Of a stretch of DNA of 6,305 nucleotides, positions 1 to 5,036 are shown piece after piece. The notes beneath the pieces are model-generated. The model had not been told where the DNA came from and searched no databases. It was given only the letters and a program-made list of their open reading frames with translations. Source of the DNA: Faecenecus sp036648855 (GTDB taxonomy: Bacteria; Bacillota_I; Bacilli_A; RF39; UBA660); contig JAVWCU010000049.1 of NCBI GenBank assembly GCA_036648855.1, positions 1 to 6,305 of the forward strand. Direction: 5' to 3'. Each line of letters opens with the position of its first letter. The first letter of the stretch is position 1. Position numbers and translations under genes: made by a program.

Positions 1-7
1 TTACTAT

Positions 8-36
8 CACATATTCTTCTATTCCTTCATAACTTA
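8..36 (+). promoter_or_regulatory. Possible sigma-K-like promoter for the small membrane protein
   Basis: CATAACTTA at 28-36 fits the mother-cell sigma-K -10 consensus CATAnnnTA. CAC at 8-10 fits the short -35 element (mAC), with a 17-base spacer. The predicted start near 44 would give a leader of about 33 bases that includes the ribosome binding site at 63-69. The consensus is short and the region is AT-rich, so chance is a real explanation. Confidence 0.22.
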
Positions 37-76
37 TATTGAGTATATATCTTAATATAGTTAAAGGAGTGTTAAT

Positions 77-421
77 ATGGAAGTGATTATAACACATAGA
101 TTAATGGACCTATTAATGATGGGAATAACTTTCTCAGTCTTTGAAATGGCCTTAGTTCAGAAATTAAAGATGCTACCAATATTTAATAAAAAGTATCAAA
201 TATGGCTTCTTAATTTACTATTTTCTTTCTTAATGGGAATACCTTTTACTATGTACTTTTTTGAAGTTACTTTAATTGACTCTATTTGGGTTTCTTTCTT
301 TGGCTTTATTGGGGCTCCTACTTTATATAGTAGTTTGAAGAAACAAAATTTAATTAATTATACGCCAAAGTCTGCATCTACTACTAAAAGTATTCCTTTG
401 TCTAATTCCATTGAAAGATAA
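77..421 (+). CDS. Small membrane protein, holin-like layout
   Basis: This encodes 114 residues and I do not recognise it with certainty. Three hydrophobic segments are visible at about residues 8-26, 43-63 and 66-86. A basic, proline-containing turn (KLKMLPIFNKKY, residues 29-40) separates the first two. The third ends in FIGAPTLYSSLKK and is followed by a polar Ser/Thr/Lys/Asn-rich tail. A membrane helix, then a K..P..K turn, then a helix, then a final helix ending in a small-residue patch, LY and lysines, resembles many small phage holins. That is an analogy of layout, not a demonstrated homology. No endolysin or other phage gene is visible: a terminator follows at once and the upstream side lies outside the window. 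The ATG at 77 has a good ribosome binding site (AAAGGAG, 63-69) seven bases upstream. Alternatives are a phage remnant or a spore membrane protein, given a weak sigma-K-like promoter upstream. Confidence 0.7.
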   Translation: MEVIITHRLMDLLMMGITFSVFEMALVQKLKMLPIFNKKYQIWLLNLLFSFLMGIPFTMYFFEVTLIDSIWVSFFGFIGAPTLYSSLKKQNLINYTPKSASTTKSIPLSNSIER

Positions 422-442
422 GTTTGTTTAAGACTTATCTTT
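414..442 (+). terminator. Intrinsic terminator between convergent genes
   Basis: AAAGATAAGT (414-423) pairs perfectly with ACTTATCTTT (433-442) around a nine-base loop. On the plus strand the hairpin runs straight into TCTTAATTTT, so it best serves the small membrane gene. On the minus strand the stem is followed by only a short T run within the stem itself, so termination of the ger operon here is less certain. The stop codons of both convergent genes (419-421 and 428-430) lie inside the structure. Confidence 0.6.
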
Positions 443-1498
443 TCTTAATTTTATCCCTATAATTAAAGGAATAATTCCCCCTAATATACCTAACATAATA
501 ATATAATAACTCATTTGGTGTTTAATATAATTACTTCCTAAGAACAGAAATACTCCTATTAAAATTAAACTCTTTTTAATATCTTTAACTTTATTTAAAT
601 TAAATACTACTTTTATTCCTTCCTTTAGATTAAGCAAAAGAAGAGACATTAATAAAATTAAATCAAATAACCAGTGAATAGATAGAATTCCTTCTAAGCG
701 TTCTATTATTTTTAAAAATCTAACTTTTTTTAATATTAGAGTAGTGGGATAAGAGTATGAAAGAGTTAGATTGTCCCCTAAAATACTTAGAGTTAAAAAA
801 CAGAATATCCATATTATTAGAGAAGTAATTAAATAAGTAATTATTTTTCTCTTAGTATAATTATTAGTGTCTACGATACTTGCTTTAGGAATAACACTTA
901 ATAAAAATAAAGGAGCAGTTGATAGTCCAGCGTAAACTAAGCTAGCATTTATAATACTAGTGATATTAGTGCTGAGTAAAGGCCTAATGTTATTTAAAGA
1001 GATGAATCCTCCTAATCCAATTAAAGATATACTAAATAATAAGATAAAGATAAATAACAGTATTTCACTGGTTCTAGCAATTGTCTCTATCCCTTTATAA
1101 CTAATATTTAAAGCTAATAGTAAAAAAGCTAAACTAATAGCTAATAAACTAATTTTAGGTACTAAACTATAACTAATATAGGAAGTAATAGTTAATAATA
1201 AATAACTGCCTAATAGTAGTAATAATATAATTATTGTAATATTTATTATTAATCCTAGGGGTTTATTAAATATCTTTTTTATTTTTAAATAGATATTATC
1301 ACCTTTTAATTTATTGTTTATATAATTATATAATAATAAAGGAATTAAACCTAATATTGTACCAATGGGTATGACAATCAAAATATCATTTTTTGCCATA
1401 ACAAATAAAGAAGTTATTCCAAATAATAAAAACAACGATCTAATTAAAAAGAAGCTTAATACAGATACTTGTCTAGCAGATATCATTTCTTTATTCAT
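428..1498 (-). CDS. gerAB: GerB-family spore germination permease-like subunit (GerAB type)
   Basis: This is the 356-residue integral membrane subunit of a nutrient germinant receptor. In characterised receptors it sits in the inner spore membrane, belongs to the APC transporter superfamily and recognises the germinant. About ten hydrophobic segments are visible, near residues 11-33, 39-60, 83-110, 114-131, 143-165, 183-203, 217-240, 272-291, 309-322 and 331-350. Family hallmarks are the N-terminal ISARQ (6-10), GIETIARTSEI (136-146), and IERLEG followed by W276. Length is normal for the family. The ATG at 1498-1496 overlaps the end of the gerC-type gene by eight bases and has AGAGG (1509-1513) ten bases upstream; residue 5 is also Met, a possible alternative start. 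It is the last gene of an A-C-B operon, whereas the Bacillus subtilis gerA order is A-B-C. The germinant cannot be predicted, and the symbol denotes the subunit class. Confidence 0.93.
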   Translation of the reverse strand: MNKEMISARQVSVLSFFLIRSLFLLFGITSLFVMAKNDILIVIPIGTILGLIPLLLYNYINNKLKGDNIYLKIKKIFNKPLGLIINITIIILLLLLGSYLLLTITSYISYSLVPKISLLAISLAFLLLALNISYKGIETIARTSEILLFIFILLFSISLIGLGGFISLNNIRPLLSTNITSIINASLVYAGLSTAPLFLLSVIPKASIVDTNNYTKRKIITYLITSLIIWIFCFLTLSILGDNLTLSYSYPTTLILKKVRFLKIIERLEGILSIHWLFDLILLMSLLLLNLKEGIKVVFNLNKVKDIKKSLILIGVFLFLGSNYIKHQMSYYIIMLGILGGIIPLIIGIKLRKDKS

Positions 1499-2549
1499 AA
1501 TCTGGTTTCCTCTTAGTTTTAGCTTTATCTTCTAAAACTTCTATTTTAAAACTAATTTCATAAATTAAATTTTTAAATAAGTTAGACTTGTTTTTTTTGT
1601 AATACGGATAATCATTTTTTTTAATATAATTACTAAACTGTAAAATATCTAAATTATCTGCCTTTGTTTTATCTAATAAATTGATAATTCTTTTTTTTAT
1701 TTCTTCTTCATATAGTAATGATATCTTTTTATTATCTTGATCAAGGGAACTACTTATTTTACTTTTTATTTCTATAAATATTTTATTTTTTTTATTAGAT
1801 ATTATAGTTTCATTTTCTTCTACTTTTAATTCTATATTTTTATCTTTATTTTTAATAGTTAAATTCATTTCCTTAATTTTATTAGTTAAGAATAAGTAGG
1901 CATTACTAGAAGTTTCACTGAGATAATCTTGTAATTTATTATTCTTAATGATTGCTAAATCAGTAACTTCAGGGATGCTTTTAACGGTAATACTTGGTAA
2001 TACAGCATTACCATTTAATAGTCTTTTAACAAAGTCCTCCATACTAATAAACATTGTAGTTCCATGCTTTTCTTCATTAGTTTCTAATAAGTTAGTAATA
2101 TTATCAGGCTTATCAGTTATTTCTAATAGTTTTAATGGGGTAGAATCTTTTATTAAAATAATAGGGAAGGCATTACGAGCTTCTGCATTTTCCAAGAAAA
2201 AGGTATAAGTTTCTTCTAAGTGTTCTTTCGCAACAGCTTCACTTATAGCAACAAAGTTAAGATGAGATAAGTAAATTTTTTTATTAGAAGACAAATAAAT
2301 ATTATTTAGAGCTTCATCAATTGATTTACCAGTACTTGTTATAGTTTTGGTAGAATAAGAAGATTCTCCTTGTTCTTTTTTGGGTATAATAAAATTAGTA
2401 GATAATAAGAATTTATCAGCTTCTACATCAATTCCTATGGCACTTATAATACCTAATTCATTAAGTTCTGTATAACTAATACAGCCAGTTGATATAAGTG
2501 AAAAAAAGATAAGTATAATTAAGTAATTAATCTTCTTGATAATTATCAC
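1491..2549 (-). CDS. gerAC: GerC-family germinant receptor lipoprotein (GerAC type)
   Basis: This is the lipoprotein subunit of a germinant receptor, 352 residues with the GTG at 2549-2547. A lysine-containing start, a hydrophobic stretch (residues 9-20) and ISTGC with Cys23 form a lipoprotein signal. Position -3 is Ser rather than the usual Leu/Val/Ile, so the lipobox is slightly atypical. The mature start YTELNELGIISAIGID (26-41) and GKSIDEALNN with YLSHLNFVAISE (74-104) are GerC-family patterns. The C-terminal half is very rich in Lys and Asn. The gene overlaps the gerA-type gene by 23 bases and the gerB-type gene by eight. The GTG start is doubtful: it shares a base with a strong ribosome binding site (AGAGGTGAT, 2553-2545) that points instead to in-frame ATT (2543-2541) or ATC (2540-2538). 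No in-frame ATG or TTG lies before the lipobox. Family call secure, exact start not. Confidence 0.92.
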   Translation of the reverse strand: MIIIKKINYLIILIFFSLISTGCISYTELNELGIISAIGIDVEADKFLLSTNFIIPKKEQGESSYSTKTITSTGKSIDEALNNIYLSSNKKIYLSHLNFVAISEAVAKEHLEETYTFFLENAEARNAFPIILIKDSTPLKLLEITDKPDNITNLLETNEEKHGTTMFISMEDFVKRLLNGNAVLPSITVKSIPEVTDLAIIKNNKLQDYLSETSSNAYLFLTNKIKEMNLTIKNKDKNIELKVEENETIISNKKNKIFIEIKSKISSSLDQDNKKISLLYEEEIKKRIINLLDKTKADNLDILQFSNYIKKNDYPYYKKNKSNLFKNLIYEISFKIEVLEDKAKTKRKPDYE

Positions 2550-3975
2550 CTCTAACTAAATTAGTTTTAGTAAGATAAGGATTTCGGTATTTCTTTTTAG
2601 TCTTATTATATTTAATTAAAGCATCTTGTTGTTCAGACTTTAGATATGGTGCAAAGGGGGTTAAATAAGGTTTGCCAAAGGACTTTAGGCTAGCTAATTT
2701 ACTAATTAAAAGGAGGGTACCAATAAAGACTCCATAGATACCTAGAATAGTAGCTAGGAACATGAGAATAAACCGCCACCACCTAATAGCAGAAATAAGT
2801 TCTACCTCTGAAAATAATAGCCCTGAGATAGCAGATATTGCAATAACTATAATCATAATAGGGGACACTATTCCGGCACTTACAGCAGCATCACCTAAGA
2901 CTAAACCTCCTAATATAGATACAGCAGTTCCCATACTAGAAGGCATCCTAGTATCACTTTCCCTTAATATTTCAAAAGTAATACTCATAAGTAAGGCTTC
3001 AACTAAAGCTGGAAAAGGAACCATTTCTCTTTGAGCAGCAAAGTTAATTAAGAGGTCTAAGGATAATGCATCATGATTATGAGTAGTAACTGCAATATAA
3101 TAGGCTGGAACAAAAATAGCAATAATAAAAGCTAGTAAACGGATAATTCTAATAAAAGAAATATTAACCTGTTTTTGATAGTAATCATCAGCAGTATGAA
3201 AGAGATCAATTAAAAAACAAGGTATAATTAAAACATAAGGACTATTATCTACTATTATAGCTATTTTACCCTCTAGAAGAGCCATACTAACTTGATCTGG
3301 TCTTTCAGTGGCCATAATAGTAGGAAAGAAGTTTTGCTTGTCATTAGAAATCATTTCTTTAATATAACCACTATCAATAATACCATCTATATTGATTTTA
3401 TTTAGTTTATCAGTTACTTCTTTGATTAATTTATCTTCAGCAATATTTTTTATATAGAGTATTCCCACTTTGGTTTTAGAAATAGATCCTATATTAAAGT
3501 CATCTAGCCAAAGTTTATCACTTTTTAATCTTTTTCTAATTAGTCCTAAATTTTTATTAAAGTTCTCTGTAAAAGCATCTTTTGGACCTTGAATAGACTG
3601 TTCACTAGTAGCATCAGGTATCCCTCTATCTAAAGAAGCTCTAACTTCTATAGCCATTATATTATCTTTATCAATTATGAGAATAGCGTAACCATTATAT
3701 AAACTATCTAAGAGATCTGGATAAGTATTTATCTTCTTAATATTATTTCCTGGTAAAGTATTAAAAAGTCTATTATAAATAGAAGTGTTAATAGGAAGAT
3801 TATCATCAATTGTTGTAGCTATATTCTTTAAAATAAACTGATTTATATTCTCGCTACTTGTTAAAACATCATTAAATACTAGCATGATATTGGTACCTTT
3901 AATGATAATCTTTTTATAGATAAAGTCTGAGCTGTTACCTGTATCAATTTTAAGTTTTTCTTCTAATTCATCCAT
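2527..3975 (-). CDS. gerAA: GerA-family germinant receptor subunit (GerAA type)
   Basis: This is the large subunit of a nutrient germinant receptor, 482 residues, a normal length. Members form the ion-conducting core of the receptor in the inner spore membrane and release ions when germinant binds. The soluble N-terminal domain (about 1-270) carries IQGPKDAFTE (128-137), the counterpart of the family's GP(R/K)E-x-F-T-E segment, and VDNSPYVLIIP (242-252), a variant of the usual D-G/N-S-P motif. The membrane domain (about 275-425) shows four or five hydrophobic segments and contains VPFPALVEALLM (319-330), FEILRESDTRMP (334-345) and LGDAAVSAGIVSP (360-372). The tail has FGKPYLTPFAP (433-443). 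The ATG at 3975-3973 has GGTGA just upstream. It is the first gene of the operon and its promoter has a sigma-G signature. In the motif near 334-345, ESD-TR stands where REAG-R is common, a mild divergence. Confidence 0.96.
   Translation of the reverse strand: MDELEEKLKIDTGNSSDFIYKKIIIKGTNIMLVFNDVLTSSENINQFILKNIATTIDDNLPINTSIYNRLFNTLPGNNIKKINTYPDLLDSLYNGYAILIIDKDNIMAIEVRASLDRGIPDATSEQSIQGPKDAFTENFNKNLGLIRKRLKSDKLWLDDFNIGSISKTKVGILYIKNIAEDKLIKEVTDKLNKINIDGIIDSGYIKEMISNDKQNFFPTIMATERPDQVSMALLEGKIAIIVDNSPYVLIIPCFLIDLFHTADDYYQKQVNISFIRIIRLLAFIIAIFVPAYYIAVTTHNHDALSLDLLINFAAQREMVPFPALVEALLMSITFEILRESDTRMPSSMGTAVSILGGLVLGDAAVSAGIVSPIMIIVIAISAISGLLFSEVELISAIRWWRFILMFLATILGIYGVFIGTLLLISKLASLKSFGKPYLTPFAPYLKSEQQDALIKYNKTKKKYRNPYLTKTNLVRGDNYQED
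2545..2553 (-). promoter_or_regulatory. Strong ribosome binding site that decides the gerC-type start
   Basis: Read on the minus strand, AGAGGTGAT matches the anti-Shine-Dalgarno complement GGAGGTGAT at eight of nine bases. The GTG candidate start begins at the last G of the AGAGG core, leaving no spacing. In-frame ATT begins five bases after the core and ATC eight bases after it, both within normal spacing. Confidence 0.7.
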
Positions 3976-3996
3976 ATTTCACCAAGTTTCTAATCT

Positions 3997-4026
3997 TAGT
4001 ATGGTTAAATAGTCGTAAAATCATAC
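3997..4026 (-). promoter_or_regulatory. Sigma-G (forespore) promoter of the ger operon
   Basis: On the minus strand, GTATG (4026-4022) matches the sigma-G -35 consensus gHATR. CATACTA (4003-3997) matches the -10 consensus CATwHTA exactly. The spacer is 18 bases. Transcription would start near 3990, giving a leader of about 15 bases that contains the GGTGA ribosome binding site. Germinant receptor operons of Bacillus are known sigma-G targets, so motif, spacing and gene content agree. Confidence 0.75.
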
Positions 4027-4033
4027 TTTTTAG

Positions 4034-4062
4034 TTCGGAAATATTTAATTATATGCTATAAT
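4034..4062 (+). promoter_or_regulatory. Extended -10 vegetative-type promoter of the unknown gene
   Basis: TATAAT at 4057-4062 is a perfect -10 hexamer preceded by TGC (4054-4056), forming an extended -10. The -35 position 17 bases upstream holds TTCGGA, a poor match, which an extended -10 can offset. The predicted start near 4069 leaves about 20 bases of leader, with the ribosome binding site AAGGAG at 4076-4081. Confidence 0.7.
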
Positions 4063-4088
4063 AAGAGGCATTAACAAGGAGATGCGGG

Positions 4089-4775
4089 ATGGAAAAAGTA
4101 GAAAATATAAGTAATGTTAATTTAATTATTAAGTTACAAACTGAGTTAAAGAAATACTCAATTTCTAAAACTAATTGTTTACCTTTAGGAGCTTTTCTTA
4201 GTAGAATATATGAAATACCGGCTTATGCAGAATTATGGCAGGACACAAAATCATCTGATTCTGTTACTATTAAAACTAGTCAAGCTTTAATCAGTGAGCT
4301 AGCAGAAAGATATGTTTTAGAACAAAGATTAGTACTAGACTATTGTTTTTCTAATTTAATAATTATACCTTTAAAGGCAGGTAAAGAAGTAAGATTATTA
4401 TCTGGAGATTATAAGAATACACATATTGTAGAATCAATTATGACAGATGGACAAGTGATAACTAAGGTTATAGAACCATCTAATCCCAATATTAAAAATT
4501 TAAATATATATCATCCTAGTTATAGGGAGAGAGTTAAGATTACTGCTCCAGGTGAATTTTTAGGGGAAGTAATTGATGCTAGTTATATTTTAAAAAGGAC
4601 TAGTGCTAATAACCGGGTTATAGGTTTACAGTTAAGAATAAATGATTTAAAATCAGATATTAGTCCTATTCTAAAACTAGCTAAAGAGGAGAACTTTGAT
4701 GAATTAGTGGCGTCTGATGTAAATATAGAGCCTTATGTTTATATAAGAAAGAGAGTAAATGAAGGGGTATTATAA
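4089..4775 (+). CDS. Unrecognised 228-residue soluble protein
   Basis: I do not recognise this protein. It has no signal peptide or membrane segment and is probably cytoplasmic. The first 85 residues look helical, with NLIIKLQTELKKY (11-23) and ALISELAERYVLEQRLVLD (66-84). From about 88 to 185 the pattern suggests beta strands: IIIPLKAGKEVRLLSG, VESIMTDGQVITKVIEP, RVKITAPGEFLGEVIDAS and RVIGLQLRIN. The last 40 residues are charged and end in YVYIRKRVNEGVL. The segment YRERVK...GEVIDAS (145-165) faintly recalls the R-xxx-R and D/N-x-S elements of PilZ domains, but the final glycine motif is missing and I do not claim it. The ATG at 4089 has AAGGAG (4076-4081) seven bases upstream and an extended -10 promoter. 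The gene diverges from the ger operon and may share a bidirectional sigma-G-type element with it. A terminator follows. It is surely translated; function unknown. Confidence 0.85.
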   Translation: MEKVENISNVNLIIKLQTELKKYSISKTNCLPLGAFLSRIYEIPAYAELWQDTKSSDSVTIKTSQALISELAERYVLEQRLVLDYCFSNLIIIPLKAGKEVRLLSGDYKNTHIVESIMTDGQVITKVIEPSNPNIKNLNIYHPSYRERVKITAPGEFLGEVIDASYILKRTSANNRVIGLQLRINDLKSDISPILKLAKEENFDELVASDVNIEPYVYIRKRVNEGVL

Positions 4776-4808
4776 GGTATTTAATTTTAAAAGAATAAAA
4801 TATTTTGC

Positions 4809-4841
4809 ACTTACTTAGTACTTCAGTTAGTCTTTTTTTTT
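4809..4841 (+). terminator. Probable intrinsic terminator after the unknown gene
   Basis: ACTTACT (4809-4815) pairs with AGTTAGT (4825-4831) with one T-T mismatch around a nine-base loop, and is followed by C and nine T residues (4833-4841). The stem is weak and AT-rich, but the long T run and the position 33 bases after the stop codon support the call. Confidence 0.5.
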
Positions 4842-4845
4842 AGTT

Positions 4846-4875
4846 AGGACATAATGATAAAAATAATGTTATACT
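4846..4875 (+). promoter_or_regulatory. Promoter of the small ORF and methyltransferase unit
   Basis: TATACT at 4870-4875 with TGT in front (4867-4869) makes an extended -10. AGGACA at 4846-4851 is a four-of-six match to TTGACA with an 18-base spacer. The predicted start is near 4882, giving a leader of about 37 bases to the small ORF. It lies just after the upstream terminator. Confidence 0.6.
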
Positions 4876-4918
4876 AATATTATCTTAGTTGGATTTAAGT
4901 AAAGGGGAGATAAATAAA

Positions 4919-5035
4919 ATGAATAATTATTTAAAAATAGGACTAAAGTGGATAGATAAGAACAAAGAGATTAGTATTAATGAAGAAACTATATATCAAA
5001 GAATTTTAAATACTGCATTAGGTAAAGTTAAATAA
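4919..5035 (+). CDS. 38-residue small ORF upstream of the rRNA methyltransferase
   Basis: ATG at 4919 to TAA at 5033-5035 encodes 38 residues beginning MNNYLKIGLKWIDKNK and ending TALGKVK. It has a purine-rich ribosome binding site (AAAGGGGAG, 4901-4909) nine bases upstream and sits directly behind its own promoter. The product is basic and probably helical at both ends (about 2-14 and 22-36), with Trp11 and no signal or membrane segment. I know no family for it. The stop codon is one base before the methyltransferase start, and that gene has no clear ribosome binding site, so translation of this ORF probably delivers ribosomes to it. It may be a real microprotein, a coupling or leader ORF, or both. 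Codon choice matches its neighbours. Confidence 0.6.
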   Translation: MNNYLKIGLKWIDKNKEISINEETIYQRILNTALGKVK

Positions 5036-5036
5036 T

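Noticed and set aside
1..54. Possible C-terminal end of an upstream plus-strand gene (open frames ending at 30-32 or 52-54)
   Set aside because: Two different frames are open for only 10-17 codons and neither shows a recognisable protein end.
1..97. Open minus-strand frame running off the left edge from ATG at 97-95
   Set aside because: It has about 32 open codons but no ribosome binding site, lies over the start and ribosome binding site of the plus-strand gene, and cannot be followed beyond the window.
1948..2208. Plus-strand open frame of 86 codons
   Set aside because: It is opposite the gerC-type gene, which has clear family motifs; no ribosome binding site or promoter supports it.
2762..3034. 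Plus-strand open frame of 90 codons
   Set aside because: It is antisense to the conserved membrane domain of the gerA-type gene and is a by-product of that coding sequence.
4145..4190. PilZ, kinase or DNA-binding assignments for the unknown 228-residue protein
   Set aside because: Only scattered residues resemble any of these and the defining motifs are incomplete or absent.
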